From the NCBI RefSeq assembly GCF_003584565.2, contig NZ_CP031010.1:992001-1056000 (forward strand): DNA of 64,000 nt. Direction: 5' to 3'. The notes beneath the pieces were generated by a model that was given only the letters and a program-made list of their open reading frames with translations, had not been told where the DNA came from and did not search any database. Both the position numbers and the translations under genes were made by a program. Source of the stretch: Alteromonas sp. RKMC-009 (GTDB taxonomy: Bacteria > Pseudomonadota > Gammaproteobacteria > Enterobacterales > Alteromonadaceae). This document shows, one piece after another, positions 54,387-64,000 of this stretch (the first letter of the stretch is position 1; each line of letters opens with the position of its first letter).

Positions 54387-57236
54387 TCAGCACATCCGTG
54401 CAACAGCACTCAGCAAGTCTTCTGCGGAAAAAGGTTTGCTTATATAATCGTCCATCCCGGCCGCTTCACAGCGTTCTCTGTCACCTTTCATGGCATTGGC
54501 GGTAAGAGCAATTACCGGCACATTCAGGTATTTCTCGCCGGCGTCTCCGGCGCGAATACGCCGGGTTGTTTCAAATCCGTCCATTTCAGGCATGTGACAA
54601 TCCATCAGGATCACATCAAAAGTCAGCTTCATTCTGTTCAACGCTTCCAGCGCTTCTTTACCGTTGCGGGCTGTCATGGTTTTATGCTGGCTCAGGTGTT
54701 CTCTGGCAATAAGCTGGTTTATTTCATTGTCTTCGACGATGAGAATTTTGGCGCAGAAGTCTTTAGCCGGAAGCAGAGGGGCAGGGGCCTGAGAGTCGTT
54801 GTGGCTTTGTACCGGTTGTGTACCTTCAGCATTACCCTGAAGCATCACAAAGCTGAAACAGCTGCCACGGCCCTTCTCGCTGGTGACGGTTAAATCTCCG
54901 CCCATCAACTGACATAACTGCCTGCTGATGGATAATCCCAGCCCGGTACCACCAAATTTACGGGTTGTGGACACGTCTTCCTGGCTGAATACTTCAAAAA
55001 TGCTGTCCAGATTCTCAGGCGCAATACCTATACCGGTATCTTCAACATCTCCCCGTAAGGTCCATTTCTGTTTATCACCAACAGTCAGAGCAAGACGCAG
55101 AGTAATGGTACCTTCTGATGTAAATTTCACTGCATTGCTTAGCAGATTACCCAGTACCTGTCGTAATCTTACCGGATCGCCGGTGACCATAGTCTGACCA
55201 TTCAGATCACTTTCCAGTTTCAGTGTCAGTCCTTTCTCACCACAACTGATACAGAACTGGTCGTATATGGTTTTTATCAGTAATTCCAGATTAAACGGAA
55301 TGGCTTCCAGATTGAGCTGTCCCGCCTCGATTTTTGAGAAATCGAGTATATCATCCACAATGTGCTGCAAGTTCTTCAGACTGTCTTTTGCCAAATCGAC
55401 ATAACGTTTCTGTGTACTGTCCAGCGGCGTCTTATTCACCAGTTGCAATGCACCAGATACACCATGCAGCGGGGTGCGGACTTCATGACTCATGCTGGCA
55501 AGGAAGCCGGATTTCAAACGGGCAGATTCTTCTGCCTTTAAGCGGGCGTCTTCAAGGTACTGCCGTGTTCGCTCCCGGTCTGTAACATCCTGAAAGAAAG
55601 CCACGAAATGCGTTAACTTATCCTCAGTGTAGACGGGTGTCAGGATCAACTGGTTGTAGAAAACAGAACCGTCTTTCTTGTGACAAATCAGCATTTCGTC
55701 AAAGGCATGACCATGTCTGAGGGCATATTTGATTTTATGCAGCTGGCTTGCTTCAGCTTTCATCTGATTTAACATCAGGAACGTTTGTCCCATGACTTCA
55801 TCTTCATCAAAGCCGGTGATCAGACTAAAATGAGGATTAACGTAGATGGCTGGGAAGCCTGCTTCCTGAGCATCAACAATGAGTATCGACACGGTGGCAG
55901 ATTTCATGGCATGACTGATTACGTTTATCTGATTTTCCAGCACCCGCCGCTGAGTCAGGTCATTGCCCACCAGAATACTGCCAACCTGCTTACGCTCATC
56001 GTCTATCAGAGGAAGCACCCGCCAGCTTAACGTGACCGGCCTCTTGTCACTTAAAGAGGCGTAGTGGCCGGTAAGAGACTGTTTGTCAGCAGATAAGTCA
56101 GCTTTTATATCTCTGAGCGTGTTGTCTGATAAATCATAATAGAGGGCGTATCGCTTATAAGCGCGGTTCGCCAGAATGTTCTCACCGGTTTCGTCCTGTA
56201 CAACCAGGATCTCTTCCAGTGAATCCAGCACATTAGAAAATTGTCTGTTGGACAGGGAGATAGTAGATAAATTAATGATTAACTGATTAAACGCTGTCCG
56301 GATTTCGTTAAGTTCCGCAGGTTCATTTTCACTGCCGGTGCTGGTTCCCCCTTTCTTCCGGCTGGTACTGCGCTGAATATCATCGTGAAGCTGGCGCAGA
56401 GTTACTGCGCTCAGTTTTGCAGCGTGACTGGATGCGTAAACACTTACGATCACAGCAAAGGCCAGGGTGATCAAAATTGCCGGAATTAACCAGAGTACAT
56501 TAGAGTAAGCTTCCAGCGCCGGCGCCTGACTGATAAGAGTCAGTCCCCGCCATTGCTCTGATTCAGACTCCCAACCGGAATAGGCTGCATGGTCAAATAG
56601 ACTGCCTGGTCTGAACATCGCCGGTTTATTTGAATAAAGGATCTTCCCTTCATTGTCGAGAATTAACTGGTTTGCATCACTGTCCCGTTGATAAATTAAT
56701 GCCTGCAGAGCCGGAATATGGAGTACCAGCGCACCTTCTGCTGAATCCGCGAGTAATACCGGTACCGCGATAATTGCACCGTCACCGGAAATATTATTAT
56801 AAGGTTTCGATTCGTTCAGCACCGTTTCCTGCCACGCATTGGCCATCGATGCCGGCACCTGACCTTCCCAGTTGTTTGTGATGAGCGGTTCACCATTAAA
56901 CTGAAACAATCCGAGACTGAAAGATCGGGCACGGGTAAAGCGCAAAGACTCAAAAAAGATGGGCAGGTAATTCTGCCGCTGCTGAATATCAATAAAACTG
57001 TTTATCAGCAGGTCGTTAGCCGCGATACCCTCCATTAACTGCTGCGTGCTGTCGAGGGTAAATGTGAGATCTGCCTTGAGGTGTGAGATATAAGTGCGCT
57101 GTTCATTCGCCACCTGCTTCTGTGCCACATAAAAAATACACAGGCACAAGATTATGCTGACAGCAATCAGTGCGACTAAAAGCCGTGGGAGTATGGTTTG
57201 CTGCAGTTGGGTATACAGCGAGGGGCGGGTACTCAC
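54387..57236 (-). CDS. hybrid sensor histidine kinase with receiver
   Basis: 949 residues: membrane segment (about 20-38), periplasmic sensor (about 39-245), second membrane segment (about 247-268), two PAS domains (about 330-430 and 435-555), HisKA with His584 in ASMSHEVRTPLHGV, HATPase_c (DPVRLRQVLGNLLSNAVKFT; GGTGLGLSIS) and a C-terminal receiver (KILIVEDNEINQ; VILMDCHMPEMDG; DDYISKPF). It overlaps the upstream binding-protein gene by four bases, so the two probably form a ligand-sensing unit. No separate output protein gene is adjacent. Confidence 0.92.
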   Translation of the reverse strand: MSTRPSLYTQLQQTILPRLLVALIAVSIILCLCIFYVAQKQVANEQRTYISHLKADLTFTLDSTQQLMEGIAANDLLINSFIDIQQRQNYLPIFFESLRFTRARSFSLGLFQFNGEPLITNNWEGQVPASMANAWQETVLNESKPYNNISGDGAIIAVPVLLADSAEGALVLHIPALQALIYQRDSDANQLILDNEGKILYSNKPAMFRPGSLFDHAAYSGWESESEQWRGLTLISQAPALEAYSNVLWLIPAILITLAFAVIVSVYASSHAAKLSAVTLRQLHDDIQRSTSRKKGGTSTGSENEPAELNEIRTAFNQLIINLSTISLSNRQFSNVLDSLEEILVVQDETGENILANRAYKRYALYYDLSDNTLRDIKADLSADKQSLTGHYASLSDKRPVTLSWRVLPLIDDERKQVGSILVGNDLTQRRVLENQINVISHAMKSATVSILIVDAQEAGFPAIYVNPHFSLITGFDEDEVMGQTFLMLNQMKAEASQLHKIKYALRHGHAFDEMLICHKKDGSVFYNQLILTPVYTEDKLTHFVAFFQDVTDRERTRQYLEDARLKAEESARLKSGFLASMSHEVRTPLHGVSGALQLVNKTPLDSTQKRYVDLAKDSLKNLQHIVDDILDFSKIEAGQLNLEAIPFNLELLIKTIYDQFCISCGEKGLTLKLESDLNGQTMVTGDPVRLRQVLGNLLSNAVKFTSEGTITLRLALTVGDKQKWTLRGDVEDTGIGIAPENLDSIFEVFSQEDVSTTRKFGGTGLGLSISRQLCQLMGGDLTVTSEKGRGSCFSFVMLQGNAEGTQPVQSHNDSQAPAPLLPAKDFCAKILIVEDNEINQLIAREHLSQHKTMTARNGKEALEALNRMKLTFDVILMDCHMPEMDGFETTRRIRAGDAGEKYLNVPVIALTANAMKGDRERCEAAGMDDYISKPFSAEDLLSAVARMC

Positions 57237-58411
57237 CGGATATCTGAAACCGGGATAAGGTGTCCGTCTTCGTTAAACATCGCCATAAAATAATCCTCCG
57301 CCATTAATGCGTCATGCATATTTTCCGTAAACGCCGGCGCATATTGTTTCACTGCGCCTTGCAACACCGGCAAGTTCTCAAGGGCCTGACGAACAGCATC
57401 AGCTTCAACAGAGCCGGCTTTTTTCACTGCAGCAGTCAAAATATGGACCAGGTCATAGCTATGAGCAAGGCCCACAACAGCCGGAATTGCCTGTGGAGCA
57501 ATATCGTCATAACGTTGGCGGTACGCTTTCAGTAAATAAGCAGAGCGGCTATTGTTCTGATATAAAAAGCTGAAAGTTTGAATGACAGACAAGTCGAGTT
57601 TAGATAGATCTGTCAGACCGACTTCCGCGACAAAATCACCACCTGCCAGACCCCAGTGAGCAATTAACGGCATTTCTGCCGCTTCCAGTTTGAGCAGAGC
57701 TTTGCTGACAACAGCTGCTTCAGGCGCATTAGAGACAAGAATAATAGCCCCGGCACCAGACTGGATAATCGCCGACATCTCATTGGTAAAATCTGTCTGG
57801 CGCCAGTTTATCCATTGTGTGCTCACGATTTTCAGGCCCTGATGTTCAGCCGCTTTAGATAATGATGTTAAATTTGAACGACCCCAGCCTGTACGCTCAA
57901 GTACCAGGGCAATTTCTTTAACTCCCCGTTCTCTGGCTGTTTTAATCAGAACTTCTCCGGCCTGCTCATCACGGATAGAGACACGAAAAACGTTATTTGG
58001 CGTGTAATGATTATCGACCAGTGATGTACCGGCGGCCCAGGGGCTCAGGAACAAGAGGTTGTTCTTATGCACTGCATCCAGTTCGGCCACAGCTACCGGT
58101 GTATGTACACCGCCAAAGATAGCCAGTAAATCCTGCCGCTTTGCCAGTTGTTCGACGTTATACACGCCGCGGGCCGGGTTTCCACGGTGATCCGTTGTGA
58201 CCAGTGAGAGTTGGTGACCAAGAACGCCGCCATTGTTGTTAACTTCCGCGATGGCAATTTCCATTCCCCGGCGTATCGCGGTTCCGCCTTCCACGGCAAC
58301 AGCACTGAGATCGGCATCAAGTGCCAGTACCAGCGGCGCTTTTTCCTGTGCCACGGCCAGGCTGCCGGCACCTGTCAGAGTAAGCAGAAAGATTAAGAGA
58401 AATCTGGTCAT
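57233..58411 (-). CDS. periplasmic binding protein (branched-chain/urea/amide type) partnered with the kinase
   Basis: 392 residues; signal peptide (MTRFLLIFLLTLTGAGSLAVA) and a Peripla_BP_6 fold (GTAIRRGMEIAIAEVNNNGGVLGH; LVTTDHRGNPARGV; FGGVHTPVAVAEL; HYTPNNVFRVSIRDEQAGEVL). No ABC permease or ATPase gene is near, and it is translationally coupled to the hybrid kinase; it is likely the ligand-presenting component of the sensor. Ligand unknown. Confidence 0.82.
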   Translation of the reverse strand: MTRFLLIFLLTLTGAGSLAVAQEKAPLVLALDADLSAVAVEGGTAIRRGMEIAIAEVNNNGGVLGHQLSLVTTDHRGNPARGVYNVEQLAKRQDLLAIFGGVHTPVAVAELDAVHKNNLLFLSPWAAGTSLVDNHYTPNNVFRVSIRDEQAGEVLIKTARERGVKEIALVLERTGWGRSNLTSLSKAAEHQGLKIVSTQWINWRQTDFTNEMSAIIQSGAGAIILVSNAPEAAVVSKALLKLEAAEMPLIAHWGLAGGDFVAEVGLTDLSKLDLSVIQTFSFLYQNNSRSAYLLKAYRQRYDDIAPQAIPAVVGLAHSYDLVHILTAAVKKAGSVEADAVRQALENLPVLQGAVKQYAPAFTENMHDALMAEDYFMAMFNEDGHLIPVSDIR

Positions 58412-58587
58412 ATTCAGTCACGTAAACGTAAAGGAAAACGGTTGTTTTAAAAGGGCTCGGGATAATATTAGTATTTGCATGCGATTCTGCAATTAGACAA
58501 AGGATGGTGGAATTTATCAGAATAAAAACTTGCACCTTTCAGGTTAGAGACTTAGTTTTAACGTATAACGAATAAATCAAAATTAGC

Positions 58588-59103
58588 GTGCAAAATCATT
58601 ATCCTCCTACCATTTTGGATGTCGAAGCCAGCGGGTTCGGCAGCGACAGTTTTCCCATCGAAATCGGTGTGAAGCGTTCTGATGGTGCGCGCTTTTGTCG
58701 TCTGATAAAGCCCTATCAGCGCTGGACGCACTGGAACAGCGAGGCCGAATCTCTACACGGTATTACCCGCGATGTGCTTTCCCGATACGGCATTGACGGC
58801 AGGGAAGTGTGCATTCAGCTCAATGCCTTCATGCAAAACAGCACCGCCTATTCAGACGGCTGGGTGGTGGATTATCCCTGGCTGATCAAACTCTACGCAG
58901 AAGCCGGCATAGAAATGGACTTTAAGCTGACAGCGCTGGAATACCTGTTATCTGAAAACCAGATGCAACACTGGCATGAAGTGAAGCAGACTCTGGTCAA
59001 TCAGCAGTGTGTTAAACGCCATCGTGCCAGTGTAGATGCGGAGCTCATCCAGCAAACCTTCATGACTACAGCATCCATGCCGATGCCGGCACTGGCAAGA
59101 TAG
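58588..59103 (+). CDS. DEDDh-type 3'-5' exonuclease-like protein
   Basis: 171 residues from GTG. RNase T/DnaQ fold: Asp11 and Glu13 in LDVEASGFG, SLHGITRDVL, a third acidic residue in YSDGWVVDYPWL, and the final His/Asp in KRHRASVDAEL. Lacks any extra domain. Could degrade RNA or DNA 3' ends; target unknown. Eighteen bases before the racemase gene. Confidence 0.75.
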   Translation: MQNHYPPTILDVEASGFGSDSFPIEIGVKRSDGARFCRLIKPYQRWTHWNSEAESLHGITRDVLSRYGIDGREVCIQLNAFMQNSTAYSDGWVVDYPWLIKLYAEAGIEMDFKLTALEYLLSENQMQHWHEVKQTLVNQQCVKRHRASVDAELIQQTFMTTASMPMPALAR

Positions 59104-59121
59104 TACGTACAGGGAACTTCA

Positions 59122-59811
59122 ATGAAGCAGATTGGTATTATCGGTGGCATGAGCTGGGAATCATCGGCAATGTATTACCGCCTGATTAACAGCTATGTGA
59201 AACAACGTCTGGGCGGGCTGCACAGTGCACGCATATTACTGAACAGCGTGGATTTCGCAGAGATTAGCCAGTGGCAGCATGAAAATAACTGGGATGCACT
59301 TACCCGGGCGATGGTTCAGGCTGCAAAACAACTGGAAGTCGGCGGCGCAGACGGCGTTGCTATTGCGACTAATACGATGCACAAAGTCGCTCCTGAAGTA
59401 GAAAAGGCCCTGAACATACCCTTACTCCATATTGCTGATGCGACAGCCAGTGTGTGCGAGCGCGGGGGCATAAATAAAGCAGCCCTGACAGGCACCCGGT
59501 TCACCATGGAGCAAGCATTCTATACTGAACGGCTGCAAGGGTATGGGATCACTGTCCTGACACCGGATATGGCCGGCCGGCAGGTCATTCATGACATTAT
59601 TTATAATGAACTGTGCAAAGGCGAAACACGGGCATCCTCAAAAGAGATTTATCAGCAAATCATTGAGCAAATGGCAGCAGACGGTGCGCAGGCTGTCATT
59701 CTCGGCTGCACGGAAATTGGTATGTTGATAAAGTCCGGAGATGTCAGTATTCCGGTACTGGACACCACGGAAATTCATTGCGAAAGCATTGTGGATTTTA
59801 TGCTGGGGTAA
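59122..59811 (+). CDS. aspartate/glutamate racemase-family enzyme
   Basis: 229 residues. Cofactor-independent amino-acid racemase with IGIIGGMSWESS, Thr83 in the first active loop (IATNTMHK, where most relatives have Cys) and Cys196 in LGCTEIG; Thr83/Cys196 correspond to the pattern of E. coli YgeA, a broad-range racemase. So a YgeA-like amino-acid racemase is likely. AGGGAAC precedes the start. Confidence 0.88.
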   Translation: MKQIGIIGGMSWESSAMYYRLINSYVKQRLGGLHSARILLNSVDFAEISQWQHENNWDALTRAMVQAAKQLEVGGADGVAIATNTMHKVAPEVEKALNIPLLHIADATASVCERGGINKAALTGTRFTMEQAFYTERLQGYGITVLTPDMAGRQVIHDIIYNELCKGETRASSKEIYQQIIEQMAADGAQAVILGCTEIGMLIKSGDVSIPVLDTTEIHCESIVDFMLG

Positions 59812-59835
59812 CGCAGGCCGTTGTCTGAGTAAGGG

Positions 59836-60333
59836 TCAGAAATAGTACTGCACGCCGAGCAACAATGAATTGATGTCTTTATCACTCACTTCCCTATACT
59901 GGTACTCCACTGCCATTTTCACCGAATTTAATTCTCCGATTTGCCAGCCGACGCTGGCGGCGGTGCCTGCATTGTAAGGCAGATAAAGCCAGTCAGAATA
60001 GGCGGCCTGTTGATCGTTACTGGTTTGCAGAGCTGCGAAAACGCGTTGACTGGAGTCTTTTACCAGGGAGCGGCTGGCCGAGACCCTCACGGAGTCTACG
60101 GAGTGATACGTACTAATCTTGTCAACCCACTGGTCGTGATAAGGCAGCTCGCGGTTGTAGCGCACCCCAAATCGCCAGGCTGGCAGGCGCTGACTGCGAA
60201 ATGAAATTTCAGACTGATAGGGGGAGGCAACGTATACCGGCTGACTTTTTTTCGTAGCAGAAAGTACACTGTCGCCTGCATGACACAGCGTACTTAATAA
60301 AGTCAGACAACTCACTAGCCAGAAGCATTTCAT
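59836..60333 (-). CDS. hypothetical exported protein, possible small beta-barrel
   Basis: 165 residues; signal peptide (MKCFWLVSCLTLLSTLCHA) and alternating polar/hydrophobic strands (WRFGVRYNREL; VRVSASRSLV; KMAVEYQYREV) ending LGVQYYF, a C-terminal aromatic as in outer-membrane barrels. Family not recognised. Convergent with the racemase gene. Confidence 0.65.
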   Translation of the reverse strand: MKCFWLVSCLTLLSTLCHAGDSVLSATKKSQPVYVASPYQSEISFRSQRLPAWRFGVRYNRELPYHDQWVDKISTYHSVDSVRVSASRSLVKDSSQRVFAALQTSNDQQAAYSDWLYLPYNAGTAASVGWQIGELNSVKMAVEYQYREVSDKDINSLLLGVQYYF

Positions 60334-60475
60334 GGCATGGTTCCTATGTGTGTGCCTGAGTCTGCAGCTCAGTTAGGGATTGATTATCGGGCAGGCAATG
60401 CGATTTATACTTAAGTGTAGTTGGTTTGGATGATTATCCCAGTGGGAAAATGTAATTATTTTTAAAATAATTTAA

Positions 60476-60509
60476 ATAAAAAAAGCGGCATGTTCCCACA
60501 TGCCGCTTT
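60476..60509 (-). terminator. rho-independent terminator after metK
   Basis: AAAGCGGCATG (60482-60492) and CATGCCGCTTT (60499-60509) stem followed on the minus strand by a T run. Confidence 0.88.
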
Positions 60510-60525
60510 CCTTTTATCTTTGTTT

Positions 60526-61671
60526 TTATACAGAGGCTTTAAGCGCTTCTGCTTTGTCAGTGGCTTCCCACGGGAATTCATCACGGCCGAAGTGACCGTA
60601 AGCAGCCGTCGGACGGTAAATCGGACGTTCCAGATCAAGCATCTTGATCAGGCCGTAAGGACGTAAGTCAAAGTGTTCACGTACCAGTGCCACCAGTGTT
60701 TTCTCATCAACCACGCCTGTACCAAACGTTTCAATACTGATAGATGTTGGCTCTGCTACACCGATAGCGTAAGACACCTGAATTTCACAACGCTTCGCCA
60801 GACCGGCTGCAACGATATTCTTCGCCACATAACGACCTGCATATGCCGCCGAGCGGTCTACTTTTGACGGATCTTTGCCGGAGAATGCACCACCACCGTG
60901 ACGGGCCATACCGCCGTAGGTATCTACGATAATTTTACGGCCAGTCAGACCACAGTCACCCATTGGGCCGCCAATTACAAAACGACCAGTCGGGTTAATG
61001 TGGAATTGAGTATTTTTGGTCAGCCATTCCGAAGGCAGTACAGGCTTAATCACTTCTTCCATAACGGCTTCGCGAAGTTGCTCTGTGGTGACCTTTTCAT
61101 TGTGCTGAGTAGACAGAACAACGGCATCAATACCCACCGGCTTGTCGTTCTCATAAATAAAAGTCACCTGACTTTTCGCATCAGGGCGCAGGAAATCGAG
61201 CTGGCCGGATTTTCTGACTTCAGCCTGCTTTTGTACCAGGCGGTGTGCGTAGGTGATCGGTGCCGGCATTAATACGTCAGTTTCGTCACTGGCATAGCCG
61301 AACATCAGACCCTGGTCACCGGCACCCTGTTCTTCAGGGCGGGCACGGTCAACACCCTGATTAATGTCAGGAGATTGCTTACCAATCGCATTCAGCACAG
61401 CACAGGAGTCAGCATCAAAGCCTACATCTGAGTGGTTGTAACCAATTTCTTTTACCGTCTGACGGGTCAATTCTTCAATATCGACCCAGGCGGATGTGGT
61501 GATCTCACCACCTACCAGTACCATACCGGTTTTTACATACGTTTCGCAGGCAACCCGTGCTTTGGGATCCTGTTCTAATATGGCGTCAAGCACAGCATCT
61601 GAAATCTGGTCGGCAATTTTATCCGGATGTCCTTCTGAGACTGATTCCGATGTGAATAAATGTGCGGCCAT
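60526..61671 (-). CDS. metK: S-adenosylmethionine synthetase
   Basis: 381 residues; makes S-adenosylmethionine from methionine and ATP. Family motifs [26 protein letters not shown] and [20 protein letters not shown] are intact; normal length. A MetJ operator lies upstream (61829-61844), so methionine repression is expected. Confidence 0.97.
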   Translation of the reverse strand: MAAHLFTSESVSEGHPDKIADQISDAVLDAILEQDPKARVACETYVKTGMVLVGGEITTSAWVDIEELTRQTVKEIGYNHSDVGFDADSCAVLNAIGKQSPDINQGVDRARPEEQGAGDQGLMFGYASDETDVLMPAPITYAHRLVQKQAEVRKSGQLDFLRPDAKSQVTFIYENDKPVGIDAVVLSTQHNEKVTTEQLREAVMEEVIKPVLPSEWLTKNTQFHINPTGRFVIGGPMGDCGLTGRKIIVDTYGGMARHGGGAFSGKDPSKVDRSAAYAGRYVAKNIVAAGLAKRCEIQVSYAIGVAEPTSISIETFGTGVVDEKTLVALVREHFDLRPYGLIKMLDLERPIYRPTAAYGHFGRDEFPWEATDKAEALKASV

Positions 61672-61736
61672 AAATCCTCCGTTATTTCTGGGTTAACCAA
61701 TACATCACTATCATAAGCTTAAGTGACTGGCTGGTT

Positions 61737-61776
61737 GGGTATATTCGTTCGCCCCCGGGTATATTCTGTCGTCCCG
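61737..61776. repeat. 20-base tandem near-repeat in the metK leader
   Basis: GGGTATATTCGTTCGCCCC (61737-61755) is followed directly by GGGTATATTCTGTCGTCCC (61757-61775); 15 of the 19 bases agree. Confidence 0.55.
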
Positions 61777-61828
61777 GACGATGAACAGCATTGTACCGGG
61801 TTCGTGTAAAAATACCATCTTTACTTCT

Positions 61829-61844
61829 GGACGTCTAAAAGTCT
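61829..61844. promoter_or_regulatory. MetJ operator (two tandem met boxes)
   Basis: GGACGTCTAAAAGTCT consists of two adjacent 8-base met boxes; the first matches AGACGTCT at seven of eight positions, the second at six. It lies about 160 bases before the metK start. Confidence 0.65.
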
Positions 61845-62135
61845 ATTTGTTACGTTTCGTTGACAGTCCGGTTCGTTATTACGTGAGTAAGACGAAAAAC
61901 GATTTCTGTCAGCAGAGAACCTGTTTTGCGCAACGACTATCCGAATAATTGTTATAAGTTAACTAAATTCGATAAGTGCACCCGGTATAAAACACATTGA
62001 ACTGGTTATGCGCTTAGGTAAGAATAGTCGCCAGTTTGAAAATTCATAGTCGGCAGCAGGAATTCCTATCCGTTTCCGGATTAATGTCCGGGTTGTCAGT
62101 GTCAAAGTTTTAAGCAAATTATTAAAGGAGTTAGC

Positions 62136-64000
62136 ATGCCAACTCGTCGTGAACTTGCCAACGCTATCCGCGCACTAAGCATGGATGCAGTTCAGCAAGC
62201 CAAATCAGGCCACCCGGGCGCCCCTATGGGTATGGCGGATATCGCGCAGGTTTTGTGGTGCGATTATCTTTCTCATAACCCGTCTAATCCTAACTGGGCG
62301 AACCGCGACCGTTTTGTGCTTTCAAACGGTCACGGCTCTATGCTGCTTTATTCATTGCTGCATCTTACGGGTTACGATCTGCCGTTAGAAGAGCTGAAAA
62401 ATTTCCGTCAGTTACATTCTAAAACCCCTGGTCACCCTGAATATGGCTATGCGCCGGGTGTTGAAACCACCACCGGCCCGCTGGGACAAGGGATCAGCAA
62501 CGCCGTAGGTATGGCGCTGGCAGAGAAAGTGCTGGCTGCACAGTTTAATCAGGACGGCCACGATATCGTCGACCATTACACCTACACGTTCCTGGGTGAC
62601 GGCTGTCTGATGGAAGGTATTTCTCATGAAGTTTGCTCATTAGCCGGCACTTTAGGTCTTGGCAAGCTGGTGGCGTTCTACGATGACAACGGCATCTCTA
62701 TCGACGGCGAAGTGGAAGGATGGTTCACCGACGATACTGTGAAGCGTTTCGAATCATACGGCTGGCATGTCATTGCCGGAGTTGATGGTCACAACCCTGA
62801 TCAAATCCGTAAAGCGGTTGATGAAGCCCGCGCGAATACCACACAGCCTACACTTATCTGCTGCAAAACCATTATCGGTTTTGGTTCCCCTAACAAGCAG
62901 GGCAAAGAAGATTGTCACGGCGCCCCGCTGGGTGATGACGAAATTGCATTAACCCGCAAAGAACTTGGCTGGACCCACGGTGCCTTCGAAGTACCACAGG
63001 ATATTTACGCTGAGTGGGATGGTAAAGAAAAGGGCAGTGCGGCAGAAGCGAGCTGGAACGAAGCGTTTGCAGCCTATGAAAAAGCGTTCCCTGAACTGGC
63101 AGCAGAATTCAGCCGCCGCGTAAACGGTGATGTTCCGGCTGACTTCGTTGAAAAAGCGGATGCTTACATTGCAAAACTGCAAGCTAATCCTGATGCCCCG
63201 GCAACCCGTAAAGCATCGCAGAATGCACTGAATGCATATGGTCCGTTACTGCCGGAATTGCTGGGCGGTTCTGCTGACCTTGCCGGTTCTAACCTGACAA
63301 TCTGGTCAGGCTCAAAAGGTGTTGATGAGAAAGACGCATCCGGTAACTACATCTATTACGGTGTACGTGAGTTCGGTATGTCGGCAATGATGAACGGCAT
63401 TACCCTGCACGGCGGCTTTAAAGCGTACGGCGCGACCTTCCTGATGTTTATGGAATATGCACGCAACGCAGTGCGAATGGCCGCGCTGATGAAAGCGCCG
63501 TCTATCTTTGTCTATACCCACGATTCTATTGGTCTGGGTGAAGATGGTCCTACGCACCAGCCGGTTGAGCAACTGGTGGCATTACGCTCTACGCCTAACC
63601 TTGACAACTGGCGGCCTTGTGACCAGGTTGAGTCTGCGGTTGCCTGGAAAGAAGCAATTTTACGCACCGAAGGTCCTACCACCTTAATTTTTACCCGTCA
63701 GGGTTTACCGCAGCAAGCACGCTCTGCTGAGCAGGTTGCTGACATCGCTAAAGGTGGTTATATCCTTAAGGATACTGAAGGTACACCGGATGTACTGCTG
63801 ATCGGCACCGGCTCTGAAGTGCAACTGGCTGTCGCTGCCAGCGAGCAACTGGCTGAGAAGGGTGTTAAAGCCCGTGTGGTTTCTATGCCTTGTACTGATG
63901 CGTTTGACCGTCAGGATGCTGAATATCGTGAAGCTGTTCTGCCTTCAAGTGTTACTAAGCGTGTTGCAGTTGAAGCATTAGCGAAAGATTCCTGGTATAA
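62136..64000 (+). CDS. tkt: transketolase, 5' part
   Basis: Open from ATG 62136 (AAAGGAG five bases upstream) to the window end, about 621 of roughly 660 codons. Thiamine-diphosphate enzyme of the pentose phosphate pathway. TPP-binding and family motifs: [13 protein letters not shown] near the start, [24 protein letters not shown] and the pyrimidine-domain [10 protein letters not shown] and [15 protein letters not shown]. Directly follows the metK divergent region, as in many relatives. The last part of the gene is outside the window. Confidence 0.96.
   Translation, partial: MPTRRELANAIRALSMDAVQQAKSGHPGAPMGMADIAQVLWCDYLSHNPSNPNWANRDRFVLSNGHGSMLLYSLLHLTGYDLPLEELKNFRQLHSKTPGHPEYGYAPGVETTTGPLGQGISNAVGMALAEKVLAAQFNQDGHDIVDHYTYTFLGDGCLMEGISHEVCSLAGTLGLGKLVAFYDDNGISIDGEVEGWFTDDTVKRFESYGWHVIAGVDGHNPDQIRKAVDEARANTTQPTLICCKTIIGFGSPNKQGKEDCHGAPLGDDEIALTRKELGWTHGAFEVPQDIYAEWDGKEKGSAAEASWNEAFAAYEKAFPELAAEFSRRVNGDVPADFVEKADAYIAKLQANPDAPATRKASQNALNAYGPLLPELLGGSADLAGSNLTIWSGSKGVDEKDASGNYIYYGVREFGMSAMMNGITLHGGFKAYGATFLMFMEYARNAVRMAALMKAPSIFVYTHDSIGLGEDGPTHQPVEQLVALRSTPNLDNWRPCDQVESAVAWKEAILRTEGPTTLIFTRQGLPQQARSAEQVADIAKGGYILKDTEGTPDVLLIGTGSEVQLAVAASEQLAEKGVKARVVSMPCTDAFDRQDAEYREAVLPSSVTKRVAVEALAKDSWY

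Larger units (their letters stand above)
61672..62135. promoter_or_regulatory. divergent metK/tkt intergenic region
   Basis: 464 bases without a gene. Holds the MetJ operator, a 20-base tandem near-repeat (61737-61776) inside the metK leader, and the promoter of tkt. Confidence 0.6.

Overview
The window reads as a chromosomal segment of a marine gammaproteobacterium of the Alteromonadales, most likely Alteromonas or a close relative. The evidence is a cytochrome bc1 operon end followed by sspA-sspB, an Enterobacteria-like order of lpt/kds/rpoN/hpf/ptsN/rapZ/npr facing mlaFEDCB-ibaG-murA, MipA/DUF3019 proteins next to an RstAB-like two-component pair, and TonB-dependent receptor plus PEP-CTERM content. 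No database search was possible; names rest on motifs, family knowledge and gene order.

Layout. 1-1.9 kb: end of petC (cut by the window start), sspA, sspB. 2-8.9 kb: two spondin-domain exported proteins, an orphan response regulator with a degenerate receiver, mgtE, an HTH protein, a three-gene set (small secreted protein, DUF2145, YiaA-like) and a periplasmic solute-binding protein. 9-16.8 kb (minus strand): npr, rapZ, ptsN, hpf, rpoN, lptB, lptA, lptC, kdsC, kdsD, yrbG. 17.3-22 kb (plus strand): mlaFEDCB, ibaG, murA. 22-25.2 kb: mipA-DUF3019-response regulator-histidine kinase operon. 26-31.5 kb: degS, degQ, zapG, zapE, a YebC/YeeN-type regulator; rnpB at 31.6 kb. 32-34.4 kb: PKD lipoprotein and an unknown gene.

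34.7-41 kb is one plus-strand operon: ECF sigma factor, membrane-anchored anti-sigma-like protein, animal-type haem peroxidase, a 155-residue unknown and an exported TPR-CHAT protease-like protein. I do not recognise this as a described system.

41-54.3 kb is the most striking part: an exopolysaccharide block (O-antigen-ligase-type polymerase, tetratricopeptide-like membrane protein, WcaJ-like initiating sugar transferase) joined to a complete lasso-peptide cluster (ABC exporter, B1 RRE protein, B2 leader peptidase, C cyclase, HprK-like kinase, TonB receptor). The 51-codon precursor gene at 50445-50600 is too short for ordinary ORF calling; it carries the YxxPxLxxxGxxxxxT leader motif and lies directly behind a PEP-CTERM protein gene. 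Good sigma-54 (-24/-12) elements stand before the PEP-CTERM/precursor pair, before the sugar transferase/exporter/B1/B2 series, and before the polymerase pair, suggesting that surface polysaccharide, PEP-CTERM protein and lasso peptide are made together under RpoN control.

54.4-64 kb: a hybrid sensor kinase with its own periplasmic binding protein, a DEDDh exonuclease-like protein, an amino-acid racemase, a small beta-barrel-like protein, metK with a MetJ operator, and the start of a transketolase gene cut by the window end.
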